Shown piece after piece: positions 17,211 through 26,493 of a stretch of 64,000 nt of DNA. This DNA comes from Desulfobulbaceae bacterium BRH_c16a (lineage in GTDB: Bacteria > Desulfobacterota > Desulfobulbia > Desulfobulbales > Desulfocapsaceae), in contig LADS01000053.1 of the NCBI GenBank assembly GCA_000961725.1, forward strand, positions 1 to 64,000, given 5' to 3'. The stretch's first letter is position 1; every line of letters starts with the position of its first letter. Below the pieces are notes generated by a model. The model saw only the letters and a list, made by a program, of their open reading frames with translations. It was not told the origin of the DNA and searched no databases. A program made the position numbers and the translations under genes.

Positions 17211-17237
17211 ATGTTGAATAACCGAGCCTGGTTTTGA
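17211..17237 (+). CDS. Possible 8-residue leader peptide
   Basis: ATG at 17211 follows a near-perfect AAGGAG and encodes MLNNRAWF then TGA. It lies 70 bp upstream of the DamX-like gene, whose own ATG has no visible ribosome site. This could be a translated leader or simply chance; no repeated codon or terminator hairpin argues for classical attenuation. Confidence 0.2.
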   Translation: MLNNRAWF

Positions 17238-17307
17238 AGGGTACGTAAGATCGGTTGGAAAGAATGAACGTGAAGACAACATATAACAAAGAACAAAGTA
17301 CCTCGCC

Positions 17308-19056
17308 ATGACAGAGATTCATAAAAATCCGGATACTACTCAGGATTCCCCTTTTCAGGACAAAATTGTCCTTGAGAATTTTTATCCAGGTGCCAATCGG
17401 GGAGAGGTGTTGTGTCTGATGACAGAGGCACTGGAGCGGGGAGTGGCTCTCATGGTGCTTTCGGGAGAAGAGGGGAGTGGTAAAACGATGCTGTGCCGCA
17501 TGCTGGAAAGCAGTGCGTCCAGATTCTGTATTACCGTCTTTTTCCCCCACACTGTTGAATCCTTTGAGGATGTTGTGAAAGTAGTCGCCATGCGGATGGG
17601 GTTGAAGGCAGATGCCGCCGGCCAGGAGGGAAAAAGTATTGAGGCGATGCTGAACAGGATAACAGCCCAGCTCAAGCAGGAATCAACAGGACTCCTCATC
17701 ATCTTTGACGAGGCGGAGAATATTTATCTTGCCACTCTGGAGCGGGTTCGCAAAATGCTGGATCGGGTGACCCATGCCGGAGCCCACATGTACATCGTTT
17801 TCTCAGGACGAAAAACATTTCTTGAGAATTGCAATCAGCTCTCTTTATGTGATTTTAAGACTTCCACAGAATTACTTTTCGATCTGGCGCCACTTTCAGA
17901 GCAGGAAACTGCCGAATATCTGCGTACGTGTTCGATGAAGCTGGAGGGTCCCGACAGGAAGAAAGTTTTCAACGATGAAGTTGTACGAAATATATTTTCC
18001 TTAGCCAAAGGAAATTTCAGGACGACGAACCTTCTTGCCGAGGAGTCGTTAAGTACACATGGTGACGACACCTCTTTCATGGTGCTGCTTGAGAGTGTAA
18101 AGGAGGAGGCCGAGTCAGAGGAGGGAGCGACGCCACAGAATACACTGCATCTGTTTAAACGTTACGCCCATTACGTGCCTTGGATCGGCGGTGTTGGATG
18201 TGTTTTGCTTCTTCTGTTTTTCCTGATGAGGCCAGGAGGAGGCGAACGCGTTGCCGCACAGCCAAACGTCGATTCTGAAAAGGGCAGTGCGGAAAATGTT
18301 CAGGTTGAGGTACGGGAACCTGCCGAAAGCACGACTATCGAAGAAAAAGCTATTGTCGTTAAGCCTTCGCTCGATTCCGAAGCATTGCCGCCAGGGCCGG
18401 ACAATGTTCAGGAATCAACGCAGGAATTGCTGAGCGATAGCGGTGCTGTAGATAAAAACACTGGGTTTGAAGAAGCAACGCCGCCCGTGATCGATAGAGC
18501 GATATCCGTTGAAGTGGTGCAGCAGACAACCGAAGTTGAAGTGCAGCCAACTCCCCCGCCGGCGAAAGTGGTCATCCCTCCACCGTCGGTCGAGAAGGTT
18601 ATTGTTCTCCGCCAGGACAAGCCCTTGAAAAGAAAGAAGGGGGTGGATTCCGACAGTAAGGGACCAGTGAGGCTTCAGTCACGCACGGAAGCTCAGACAC
18701 AGCCAAACGCCCGTTTGTCGGTCAACCGGTTATTGCAGAAACGAGTATCGGCTGGAGTTGCCTGGGCGAAGGGAGTGAAAGAAGATGCATATACTATGCA
18801 GCTTATGGTCCTGACTGATAAAAATGCAGAAGGGAACCTTAAAAAAATGTTGGAGCAGCCTCGGTATCGTCAAGAGGCAGGAAACTTCTTCATCTTTAAA
18901 AAAGCCGCCGGTTCCGAAATTATTTTTGTGTTTTACGGGGAATATCCAAACTTGGCTAAGGCCCGTCTGGCCCAGAACAGTCTTCCGTCCTTTCTTCGCG
19001 ACCACCAGCCATATGCCATTTCTATCAAAGGAGCAATGGCGAAAGTGACAAAATAA
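17308..19056 (+). CDS. DamX-like membrane protein: AAA ATPase (ExeA type) + TM + SPOR domain
   Basis: A 582-residue protein. An N-terminal ExeA/GspA-type ATPase has Walker A SGEEGSGKTMLC near residue 55 and Walker B GLLIIFDEAEN near residue 135. One membrane segment (VLLLLFFLM) lies near residue 300. A low-complexity Pro/Glu/Val-rich stretch (about 310-470) precedes a C-terminal SPOR-like domain (YTMQLMVLTD ... IFVFYGEYPNLAKARLAQ). This is the architecture of E. coli DamX: ATPase in the cytoplasm, SPOR domain in the periplasm binding denuded septal peptidoglycan. A role in division is inferred. It lies upstream of the rod-shape operon but is separated from it by a terminator and tRNA-Ala. The start codon lacks a visible ribosome site. 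Confidence 0.85.
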   Translation: MTEIHKNPDTTQDSPFQDKIVLENFYPGANRGEVLCLMTEALERGVALMVLSGEEGSGKTMLCRMLESSASRFCITVFFPHTVESFEDVVKVVAMRMGLKADAAGQEGKSIEAMLNRITAQLKQESTGLLIIFDEAENIYLATLERVRKMLDRVTHAGAHMYIVFSGRKTFLENCNQLSLCDFKTSTELLFDLAPLSEQETAEYLRTCSMKLEGPDRKKVFNDEVVRNIFSLAKGNFRTTNLLAEESLSTHGDDTSFMVLLESVKEEAESEEGATPQNTLHLFKRYAHYVPWIGGVGCVLLLLFFLMRPGGGERVAAQPNVDSEKGSAENVQVEVREPAESTTIEEKAIVVKPSLDSEALPPGPDNVQESTQELLSDSGAVDKNTGFEEATPPVIDRAISVEVVQQTTEVEVQPTPPPAKVVIPPPSVEKVIVLRQDKPLKRKKGVDSDSKGPVRLQSRTEAQTQPNARLSVNRLLQKRVSAGVAWAKGVKEDAYTMQLMVLTDKNAEGNLKKMLEQPRYRQEAGNFFIFKKAAGSEIIFVFYGEYPNLAKARLAQNSLPSFLRDHQPYAISIKGAMAKVTK

Positions 19057-19125
19057 TCCTGCTGGTTCTCAGTCGCCCTTTGAATGAGTAGCTGGAGGGT
19101 AATGAAATCGTCAGTAAATCGTACT

Positions 19126-19164
19126 AAAATAAAAAGGGGTTAACCCAGAATGAGCTAACCCCTT
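19126..19164 (-). terminator. Terminator after tRNA-Ala (possibly bidirectional)
   Basis: A 9-bp stem (AAGGGGTTA/TAACCCCTT) with a 13-nt loop is followed on the minus strand by a T-rich tract (TTTTATTTT). It ends the tRNA-Ala transcript and may also stop the DamX-like gene from the other side. Confidence 0.75.
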
Positions 19165-19173
19165 CGTATCTTG

Positions 19174-19249
19174 TGGTGGAGCTAGACGGGATCGAACCGA
19201 CGACCTCTTGACTGCCAGTCAAGCGCTCTCCCAGCTGAGCTATAGCCCC
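19174..19249 (-). tRNA. tRNA-Ala (anticodon GGC)
   Basis: The minus strand folds into a full 76-nt cloverleaf beginning GGGGCTATAGCTCAGCTGGG, with acceptor pairing to TAGCTCC, anticodon loop CTGGCAG (anticodon GGC), T-arm GGTTCGATCCC and an encoded CCA end. Confidence 0.96.
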
Positions 19250-19279
19250 ACGATTTGTTTCATTTAAAAAACAGCGGTA

Positions 19280-19308
19280 TGAATAACAGGGTTTGTGGGT
19301 GGTGTCAA
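19280..19308 (-). promoter_or_regulatory. tRNA-Ala promoter
   Basis: TTGACA (19308-19303) and TATTCA (19285-19280) on the minus strand are exactly 17 bp apart, about 30 nt upstream of the tRNA. Confidence 0.65.
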
Positions 19309-19347
19309 TAGAAAACAAGATATCTTTTTACGAAAATAGTATAGTTG

Positions 19348-19376
19348 TTGCCAACAAAAATGATGTTTGTTATGCT
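19348..19376 (+). promoter_or_regulatory. Probable mreB operon promoter
   Basis: TTGCCA (19348-19353) and TATGCT (19371-19376) with 17 bp spacing lie 132 bp upstream of mreB. Both hexamers match 4 of 6, so this is moderate evidence. It would drive mreBCD-mrdA-rodA. Confidence 0.45.
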
Positions 19377-19507
19377 GGTCAGTTTGTGGGAAGTTCTCTT
19401 CTCACCCCTTAAGCAACTCTTCTTGCCATCAGCTCAACTTCTTGATCCGGATTTGGGCTACTACAATTTCAAGGCACGACCGGGTGTCTTTTTAAAGGAA
19501 AATATAA

Positions 19508-20545
19508 ATGTATTCACCGTTTAATTTTTTGTTTGGCTGGTTGTCGAATGATCTCGCCATCGATCTTGGAACTGCAAATACCGTGCTCTATGTGAAAGGG
19601 AAAGGCATAGTTCTGAGGGAACCTTCAGTCGTTGCGGTCCGGCAGGACGGACGAATGAGCAGGGTTCTGGCTGTAGGCCAGGAAGCTAAGATGATGCTTG
19701 GAAAAACCCCGGGAAACATCACTGCAATCCGTCCTATAAAGGACGGCGTTATTGCTGATTTTGAAGTTACCGAAGCAATGCTCAGGTACTTCATCAACAA
19801 GGTCCATAATAGACGGACCCTGGTCCATCCTCGAATTATGATTTCTGTCCCGTCCGGGATTACTCAGGTGGAAAAGCGGGCAGTAAGAGAGTCCGCCGAA
19901 TCAGCCGGGGCTCGGGAAGTGTATTTAATAGAGGAGCCTATGGCGGCAGCGATCGGGGCCGGTTTGCCTATCACTGAGCCCACTGCCAACATGATTATCG
20001 ACATCGGTGGCGGTACGACGGAAGTAGCTGTGATCTCTTTGGCTGGAATTGTTTATGCCAAATCCGTAAGAGTGGCAGGCGATAAAATGGATGAAGCGAT
20101 TTTGCAATATATCAAGCGCAAGCACAATCTCGCAATTGGTGAACGGACCGCCGAGCTGATTAAAACCACCATTGGCAATGTGATGCCGGAAGAACCCTAC
20201 GAGACAATGGATATTAAAGGCCGGGATCTTGTCTCGGGGGTGCCTAAGACGCTCCAGATCAGCGCCGATGAGATCCAGTCGGCGATTGCCGAACAGGTGG
20301 ATGTCATTGTCGAGGCCGTGCGGGTTGCTCTGGAAGTGACACCTCCCGAACTGGCCGCCGATATCGTGGATAACGGCATCGTTTTAACCGGTGGTGGCGC
20401 ACTCCTGAAAAACCTTGACAAATGTCTCAAGGAGGCGACCGGAATGCCCATTATTGTCGCCGAAGACCCTCTGTCATCGGTTGTTCTAGGCTCTGGAAAG
20501 GCTCTCGACAACCTTGACATCCTGCGCGAGGTGACTATCGAATAG
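19508..20545 (+). CDS. mreB: Rod shape-determining actin-like protein MreB
   Basis: A bacterial actin that forms membrane-associated filaments guiding lateral wall synthesis. Seen: an N-terminal amphipathic segment (FNFLFGWLSNDL), phosphate 1 loop AIDLGTANTVLY, the conserved IEEPMAAAIGAGLP, phosphate 2 loop IIDIGGGTTEVAVISL and adenosine motif IVLTGGGALLKNLD. The 345-residue length is normal. AAAGGAAAAT lies before the ATG. It is the first gene of the five-gene rod-shape operon. Confidence 0.98.
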   Translation: MYSPFNFLFGWLSNDLAIDLGTANTVLYVKGKGIVLREPSVVAVRQDGRMSRVLAVGQEAKMMLGKTPGNITAIRPIKDGVIADFEVTEAMLRYFINKVHNRRTLVHPRIMISVPSGITQVEKRAVRESAESAGAREVYLIEEPMAAAIGAGLPITEPTANMIIDIGGGTTEVAVISLAGIVYAKSVRVAGDKMDEAILQYIKRKHNLAIGERTAELIKTTIGNVMPEEPYETMDIKGRDLVSGVPKTLQISADEIQSAIAEQVDVIVEAVRVALEVTPPELAADIVDNGIVLTGGGALLKNLDKCLKEATGMPIIVAEDPLSSVVLGSGKALDNLDILREVTIE

Positions 20546-20585
20546 TCTCCAGGAAGAACTGCGATGGGATGTTTATGCCGGCCTG

Positions 20586-21500
20586 GTGTGCCGGCACTCA
20601 AAGTTTTGTTCTGAACGATCTGTGCGAAAGAAAACGAAAGCTATACAGGGGCACTCCATTTTTGCAACTATCAGGATTCTCATTCTGATAATGATCCTGC
20701 TTGTCATCGGTATGCTGCTCCTCGGCTCCATGCTGGGTGGCCGTTTCGGCACCCCACATCAACTTACCCTGGACTTCATCGGTCCCGTCCAAAGTACAGT
20801 GACGCGGTCCCTTGCCGGTATTACCGCCCTGAAAAACGATTACATTGCATTGTGGAATGTCCGGGAGGAAAACAAGCGACTGCAGGCCCTGGTCGATAAA
20901 TACCTGACCGAGCTTGGAGAATACCGGGAAGGATATGCGACGTATCTCCATCTTCAGGAGCTTCTTGCCTTCAAAGAAAAATTGAATTTTGAACCGCTTG
21001 CAGCTCGGGTGGTCGGCAAGGAACCTGCTTATTGGTATCAGACCATTGTAGTTGACAGGGGGAAAAAGGACGATGTCCTGGAGGGAATGATCGCTTTGGC
21101 CCCGAATGGGGTTGTCGGTCAAGTTATTCATACGGCCGAGCATTATTCAAAAGTCCTGCTTGCCATTGCACCCAGCAGTGCAATAGATGCCATGATACAG
21201 AAAAACAGGGTAAGAGGCATCTTGAAGGGTGCAGGGGAAAAAGGCTATCTTCTCCAATACGTATTAAAGAATGCCGATGTCGAGGTTGGCGATCACATTG
21301 TCACTGCCGGCATCGGTGGGGTGTTTCCCGCCGGTATACCACTGGGAAAGGTGTCGAACATCATAAAAAAACAACGAGGAATGTTTCAGGAAATCGAAGT
21401 GCAGTCCCATATTGATTTTCAAAAGCTGGAATTTGTATTTATCGATCCGACAGATCGCAGATCGGTGTTGGGGTCGATGAATCTGTCAAATGAGAGGTAA
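20586..21500 (+). CDS. mreC: Rod shape-determining protein MreC
   Basis: A bitopic inner-membrane protein that scaffolds the elongasome in the periplasm. It has one N-terminal membrane helix (IRILILIMILLVIGMLLLGS), then a coiled coil (ENKRLQALVDKYLTELGEY) and the beta-rich MreC domain (ARVVGKEPAYWYQTIVVDRG ... GDHIVTAGIGGVFPAGIPLG). The start is uncertain: GTG 20586 and GTG 20622 are both in frame and neither has a good ribosome site. It lies 40 bp after mreB. Confidence 0.94.
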   Translation: MCRHSKFCSERSVRKKTKAIQGHSIFATIRILILIMILLVIGMLLLGSMLGGRFGTPHQLTLDFIGPVQSTVTRSLAGITALKNDYIALWNVREENKRLQALVDKYLTELGEYREGYATYLHLQELLAFKEKLNFEPLAARVVGKEPAYWYQTIVVDRGKKDDVLEGMIALAPNGVVGQVIHTAEHYSKVLLAIAPSSAIDAMIQKNRVRGILKGAGEKGYLLQYVLKNADVEVGDHIVTAGIGGVFPAGIPLGKVSNIIKKQRGMFQEIEVQSHIDFQKLEFVFIDPTDRRSVLGSMNLSNER

Positions 21501-21509
21501 GAAGCGAAA

Positions 21510-22040
21510 ATGTTGGTCTTCGCATTTTGGCTGATGGGAATAGCCTTAATTGTTGCCCAAACCACTCTTTTGCAATATTTGCCTGCGTGGCTCGTACGTC
21601 CGGATTTCATCTTCATTCTGGTGGCCTTCATCGCCTATCGGTTCGCCTGGGTTCCTGGAATTCTGCTTGTTTTCACTTTGGGTTGGGTAATGGATGTCGT
21701 TGCCGGGATTCATCTCGGAATTTATCCACTGATCTGTCTCCTTGTTTTTTCAGCGTTGAAAGGTATTACCGATAAAAGCCCGATCAAGGAGTCTACCTAC
21801 CAGTTACCGTTGGTTGGTCTCTGCTATTTTCTGGTACAGATATTTTTTTATTTTGTTTATTCGCTGCTGGTACCGGAAGAATTGCTGGAATGGTCATGGG
21901 TGGTTGCTCTCCAGCGCACGGCCTTGGTGGTTATTTCTTCAATTCCGCTGTTCATTCTGTTTAACAGTTTATATGAGTATATGCAAAAACGTCGACTGCG
22001 GAGTAAACCGACCCGGCGACGCCCTCCAAAACCCATCTGA
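21510..22040 (+). CDS. mreD: Rod shape-determining membrane protein MreD
   Basis: A small polytopic membrane protein (176 aa, about five to six hydrophobic helices) of the elongasome. Identification rests on its place between mreC (9 bp gap) and the PBP2 gene, and on the typical MreD profile (LQYLPAWLVRPDFIFILVAF, GWVMDVVAGIHLGIYPLICL) and basic C-terminal tail. MreD proteins are weakly conserved in sequence, so synteny carries much of the weight. Confidence 0.93.
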   Translation: MLVFAFWLMGIALIVAQTTLLQYLPAWLVRPDFIFILVAFIAYRFAWVPGILLVFTLGWVMDVVAGIHLGIYPLICLLVFSALKGITDKSPIKESTYQLPLVGLCYFLVQIFFYFVYSLLVPEELLEWSWVVALQRTALVVISSIPLFILFNSLYEYMQKRRLRSKPTRRRPPKPI

Positions 22041-22052
22041 CACGAGGGCGAA

Positions 22053-23978
22053 TTGAATCTTAAACCGGTTTTTAAAGAAATTGAGGATATCGAGGAAAAG
22101 GACGAAGGCGCCCTTAATCTGTTGAAGAAGAGGTTACTTGGCGCTGCTGTGGTTGTTCTTTTTTTCTTTGCCATCATCATCATGCGGCTCTGGATGCTGC
22201 AAATTTCAAACGGACCTGAATATGAAACGCGTGCTTACAGCAACCGGGTCAGGATTCGTCAGGTTGCCCCCCCCAGAGGTCACCTCCTGGATCGGCATGG
22301 TCGGGAGATAGTCACAAACAGGCCTTCCTTCAATGTTGTTCTGATTCAGGAAGATTCACCTGATGTCGGCGATGTCCTGAAGAGATTGGCCCCTGTTCTC
22401 AACATGGACATCTCCGAGTTGTGGGAAAAAATGCGGGATGCATCGGGCACACCTCGATATCTGCCGATTCGTCTGAAAGAAGATGTCGATTGGCAAACTC
22501 TCGCTTATCTGGAAAATCATAACCACGAGTTCTCCGGTATCCGGACAGAAGTCCAGCCTGTCCGGGTCTATCATTACCAAGATCTCGCTGCGAGTACCAT
22601 CGGCTACCTCGGAACAGTATCCAAAAAGGATCTTGAGGAAGTAGACAAGGAGATCTATAACGGTCAGGACACTATTGGCAAGCGAGGGATAGAAAAGCTG
22701 CGGGAAGCCGATCTGCGCGGAGAGAAGGGGTATACGTATAGTGAGGTGGATGCCAAGGGGTTCGAGCAAAAGCAGCTGAAAACCGTTGAGCCACTTCCGG
22801 GGCGGGAAATCCGTTTGACTCTGGACCTCGATTTGCAGCAGATTGCCGAGAGCTATATGGCGGCCGGCGATAAATCGGGCGCAGTTGTGGTCATGGAAGT
22901 GAACACCGGCAGATTGCTGGCTGCCGTTTCAGCACCCACCATTCATATTGAGGAATTTGTCGGAGGAATTTCCAAGCAGCAATGGCAGGCCTTGCTGGAC
23001 AATCCAAAACATCCGCTTCTCAATAAGGTAGTACAGGCTACCTACCCTCCCGGTTCAACCTATAAAATGGTTACCGCTCTGGCAGGTCTTGCCAAAGGAG
23101 TGATTGACGAAGACACCACTTTTTACTGTCCCGGTCAAATGAGGTATGGCAACCGGACGTACAGATGCTGGAAAAGGGGCGGGCACGGTACGGTCAACCT
23201 CAACAGAGCCATCGGCGAATCGTGTGACGTCTACTTCTATCAGGTAGGGGCTCGGGTCGGAGTGGATACTCTTGCAGAGTACGCCCAGAAACTTGGTCTC
23301 GGCAAGAAAACCGGGGCCGAGATGGAGTTCGAAAAGGAGGGGCTTACGCCAACCAAGAAATGGAAGGAAAAGTACCGCAAGGCAAAATGGCAGGATGGCG
23401 AAACACTTTCGGTTGCCATCGGCCAGGGTTTTAATATTGTGACTCCTCTGCAGATGTGTGTGATGACATCCGCACTTGCCAACGGCGGGAAAGTGTATCG
23501 TCCCAAAATTGTTGAACAGGTTGTCGATCCGCAAGGAAATGTCGTTGAGAATTTTGCCCCTGAACTGGTGAGTGAATTGCCTGGTGTCGAGCGGTATTTG
23601 CAAAGCATACGAAAAGGGATGGAAGAAGTTGTCCAGGGAAAACGTGGTACTGCCCGAAATGTCGCAATCGAAGGATTGAGGATCGGCGGAAAAACGGGAA
23701 CAGCCCAGGTGGTGAGGCTTGCCGTGTATCGTGGTCTCAAGGAACAGGACATTCCGTACGAATTCCGGGATCATGCCTGGTTTACCTGTTATGCGCCGGC
23801 GGAAAACCCGGAAATAGCGGTGACGGTTCTGGTCGAACATGGACTGCATGGCGGTTCAGGCGCCGGTCCCATTGCCAGAGCGGTGCTCAATCAGTACTTT
23901 AGCGGTAAAATCAACACTGAGAGCGAGGAAAAAGCAATTCCGGCAGTGATTGACCAGCAAGAAGAGGGAGGAGAATGA
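22053..23978 (+). CDS. mrdA: Penicillin-binding protein 2 (elongation transpeptidase)
   Basis: A class B PBP that cross-links peptidoglycan during cell elongation, partnered with RodA. The 641-residue protein has an N-terminal membrane anchor (about 25-50), a dimerisation domain with RGHLLDRHG, and the transpeptidase triad: active-site Ser in YPPGSTYKMV, SxN-type ESCDVYFYQVG and KTG in IGGKTGTAQVV. It starts at TTG 22053 behind GAGGG, 12 bp after mreD. The stop overlaps the rodA start (ATGA). The final 30 residues are acidic. Confidence 0.97.
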   Translation: MNLKPVFKEIEDIEEKDEGALNLLKKRLLGAAVVVLFFFAIIIMRLWMLQISNGPEYETRAYSNRVRIRQVAPPRGHLLDRHGREIVTNRPSFNVVLIQEDSPDVGDVLKRLAPVLNMDISELWEKMRDASGTPRYLPIRLKEDVDWQTLAYLENHNHEFSGIRTEVQPVRVYHYQDLAASTIGYLGTVSKKDLEEVDKEIYNGQDTIGKRGIEKLREADLRGEKGYTYSEVDAKGFEQKQLKTVEPLPGREIRLTLDLDLQQIAESYMAAGDKSGAVVVMEVNTGRLLAAVSAPTIHIEEFVGGISKQQWQALLDNPKHPLLNKVVQATYPPGSTYKMVTALAGLAKGVIDEDTTFYCPGQMRYGNRTYRCWKRGGHGTVNLNRAIGESCDVYFYQVGARVGVDTLAEYAQKLGLGKKTGAEMEFEKEGLTPTKKWKEKYRKAKWQDGETLSVAIGQGFNIVTPLQMCVMTSALANGGKVYRPKIVEQVVDPQGNVVENFAPELVSELPGVERYLQSIRKGMEEVVQGKRGTARNVAIEGLRIGGKTGTAQVVRLAVYRGLKEQDIPYEFRDHAWFTCYAPAENPEIAVTVLVEHGLHGGSGAGPIARAVLNQYFSGKINTESEEKAIPAVIDQQEEGGE

Positions 23979-25096
23979 TTCGAATAGACAGGCGCTTGTT
24001 TGAGCACTTCGATATGGTAATGTTGCTGCTTATCTTTCTGGTATGCGCCATGGCCTTCTTTAATCTCTACAGTGCGTCTTTCCCGCCGAAAGAGGTGGGT
24101 ATGGCTCCGTACGTAAGGCAGGGATACTTTTTTCTCATCTCCTTTGCTGCTTTCGTTTTTATTATCAGCTTTGACTACCAGGAACTGCACTTCTGGAATT
24201 ACCCTTTTTTCGCCCTTATCATCATTCTGCTTTTGCTCGCTTTAGTGATCGGCAGCAAGGCCGGAGGGGCGCAGCGTTGGATCAACCTCGGATTTTTCAA
24301 ACTGCAGCCATCCGAACCGGCAAAACTCATGCTGGTGATAACCCTTGCCAGTTATTATTCGAGAAAGGAGATTGTCGATGGGTATACGATCAAGGAACTT
24401 GTAGTTCCGATCGGCCTTACTGCAATACCCTTTGTCCTTATTCTCGTGCAGCCTGATCTGGGGACAGCTTTGATGCTAGGGATAATATTTGTGTCGATGA
24501 CGCTGTTTGTGAAACTCAGAACATCAACATTGCTCACGTTAGGGAGTCTTGGTATAGGTCTTGCCCTGTTTGCCTGGGGAAGTATGTTGAAACCCTATCA
24601 AAAGCAGAGGATTCGGACTTTCCTGAATCCGGAAGGCGATCCCATGGGCAGCGGCTACCAGATTATGCAGTCAAAGATTGCGGTGGGCAGCGGCGGCAAG
24701 TTCGGGAAGGGATATCTGGAAGGGACCCAGGGGCATCTGCATTTCCTGCCGGAGCGTCATACTGACTTTGCTTTTTCGGTATGGGGAGAAGAGTGGGGCT
24801 TTGCCGGCAGTGCGGCCTTTATTTGTATTTATTTTTTCATGCTGATATGGGGCTTGAATGTGGCGATGCATGCCAGAGATCGCTTTGGAGTGCTGCTTGC
24901 TTTCGGGGTTGTAACCCTGATTTTCTGGCAGGCTGTGATTAACCTCCTGATGATTATGGGGTTACTGCCGGTTGTTGGCATTCCTTTACCGCTTGTTTCG
25001 TATGGAGGCTCTTCATTACTGACGACTATGCTCGCTCTGGGTGTTCTGATGAATGTGCGAATGCGACGATTTCAGACTTCAATGGCCAGGGATTAG
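23975..25096 (+). CDS. rodA: Peptidoglycan glycosyltransferase RodA
   Basis: A SEDS-family polymerase that extends glycan strands from lipid II during elongation. The 373-residue protein has about ten membrane helices and the family motifs AQRWINLGFFKLQPSEPAKL, QPDLGTALMLG, RHTDFAFSVWGEEWGF and GIPLPLVSYGGSS. It overlaps mrdA by 4 bp, which implies translational coupling. Its TAG stop codon lies inside the first copy of a palindromic repeat that fills the gap to hemH. Confidence 0.97.
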   Translation: MIRIDRRLFEHFDMVMLLLIFLVCAMAFFNLYSASFPPKEVGMAPYVRQGYFFLISFAAFVFIISFDYQELHFWNYPFFALIIILLLLALVIGSKAGGAQRWINLGFFKLQPSEPAKLMLVITLASYYSRKEIVDGYTIKELVVPIGLTAIPFVLILVQPDLGTALMLGIIFVSMTLFVKLRTSTLLTLGSLGIGLALFAWGSMLKPYQKQRIRTFLNPEGDPMGSGYQIMQSKIAVGSGGKFGKGYLEGTQGHLHFLPERHTDFAFSVWGEEWGFAGSAAFICIYFFMLIWGLNVAMHARDRFGVLLAFGVVTLIFWQAVINLLMIMGLLPVVGIPLPLVSYGGSSLLTTMLALGVLMNVRMRRFQTSMARD

Positions 25097-25176
25097 TACC
25101 CTAGAAATTCATTTCTTGTTTTTCATCCCTCAAGGGGGCACTGAAAAGAGTACCCTTGTGGGGTGTTAGTACCTTA
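25093..25176. repeat. Dispersed palindromic repeat, copy A (fills the rodA-hemH gap)
   Basis: Contains TTAGTACC at its left end (including the rodA TAG stop), CCCTCAAGG, then CCCTTGTGGGGTGTTAG (25153-25169) and TTAGTACCTTA (25166-25176), ending 1 bp before the hemH stop. The 17-mer CCCTTGTGGGGTGTTAG recurs exactly at 48675-48691, and TTAGTACCTTA recurs after hflC and aprA. The small hairpin ACCC-TTGT-GGGGT is inside. It may act as a terminator between convergent genes. Confidence 0.6.
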
Positions 25177-25177
25177 T

Positions 25178-26158
25178 TCATAGGGCGACTGGTTCTGAAG
25201 CGGCGTTCTCCGGAACTGAGCACACTAGTTCACGTAATCCTTGGATGAAAGTGGGATGGGTATTAAGCGAGTCGCAGGCATGAAGATACATCCCCAATTG
25301 TTCTGCCCGTTCCTTGAAGAGGATGCTGATTTCGTACAGAGTCTCAATATGATCGGAGACAAAACTGATCGGCACCATGAGAATATTCCTGCAACCTGCC
25401 TCTGCAAGCCGCTCGATTGTTTCCTGAGTGGAAGGGGACAGCCACTCGACCGGCCCGCTTCGACTCTGGTAACACAGTTTTCCTTTCCTGCCGGTTAATT
25501 TCTCAATCGCCTCTATGGTTTCGGTAATGTGGTCGACATAGGGATCACCTTCCCTGATAAAAGATACGGGAAGGCTGTGGGCGCTGTATAGAATTGTAAC
25601 TTCCCGATCTGCGAAGGTTTGCAGTCCCTTCGTGATATTTTCAGCCACAGCACGGATATAGGATGGCTGAGTTTGCCAGGAAGAGATGATGCTGATCGGC
25701 AAACCCGGCGCAAGCCTTTCAAGGCTTTCTCGAAAATGGTGAAGCGATGAACCGGTGGTGGCTTTTGAGTAGTGGGGATACAGGGGGAGCACGATTATTC
25801 GGTCGACACCTTGCCGAAGCAGTGCCTGCAGCGCTTGATCGGCAAAAGGATACCAGTAGCGCATGGCGATGGCGACAAGATGGTTGCCTTCAGTCGACAA
25901 AGCTTTCTGCAGTGCATCGGCTTGTTGAAGTGTTATTGATTTAAGGGGGGACCCGCCGCCGATTTTTGCATAAATGGCCCTGCTCTTCGGAGCTCTCCGG
26001 CGAGCAATGAGCCAGGCCAGAGGTCTTTGCATGAAAGCTGGGCCAAGTCGTATTATTTGTCGGTCACAAAATAGATTAAACAGAAACGGTCTGACATCTT
26101 CAAGGGTATCGGGACCACCCATGTTCAGCAGCACAACTCCTTTCTTACTGTCTTTCAT
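25178..26158 (-). CDS. hemH: Ferrochelatase
   Basis: Inserts ferrous iron into a porphyrin in the last step of haem synthesis; in sulfate reducers the siroheme-dependent pathway may use coproporphyrin or protoporphyrin. Motifs: KGVVLLNMGGPDTLEDVRPF, the catalytic-His loop YSAHSLPVSFIREGDPY, and CYQSRSGPVEWLSPST. The 326-residue length is typical. ATG 26158 is chosen because GGGAG lies 6 nt upstream; the longer frame to 26215 has no such site. It is monocistronic and convergent with rodA. Confidence 0.95.
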   Translation of the reverse strand: MKDSKKGVVLLNMGGPDTLEDVRPFLFNLFCDRQIIRLGPAFMQRPLAWLIARRRAPKSRAIYAKIGGGSPLKSITLQQADALQKALSTEGNHLVAIAMRYWYPFADQALQALLRQGVDRIIVLPLYPHYSKATTGSSLHHFRESLERLAPGLPISIISSWQTQPSYIRAVAENITKGLQTFADREVTILYSAHSLPVSFIREGDPYVDHITETIEAIEKLTGRKGKLCYQSRSGPVEWLSPSTQETIERLAEAGCRNILMVPISFVSDHIETLYEISILFKERAEQLGMYLHACDSLNTHPTFIQGLRELVCSVPENAASEPVAL

Positions 26159-26493
26159 CTGGATCTCCCGATTTTTTGTTCTTTTCTTCTCAAGGAACGT
26201 AAAAAGAGACAGCATTGTACTAAGAAATTTTCCACATGGCTAGAATTCTGAAGTACTAGTGTTAAAAATGTTAGTGGTACCTGAATTGTGAAAGGCAAAT
26301 CAAGGCAGCATCCTTGCATCTGGGGCTGAGGAGAATATAATATAGCCATAAGCAGGTCGTTTTCGATCGGATGGTCAAGTTGTATTCCCTGCGCACTGTC
26401 CGACGCGATGACGACCTGCAAGGGATTGCATCTTGCGATGCATGAGTAGAACAATGGCATTGTCATTGTTTGAATCCGTGATGGAGGGATTAT

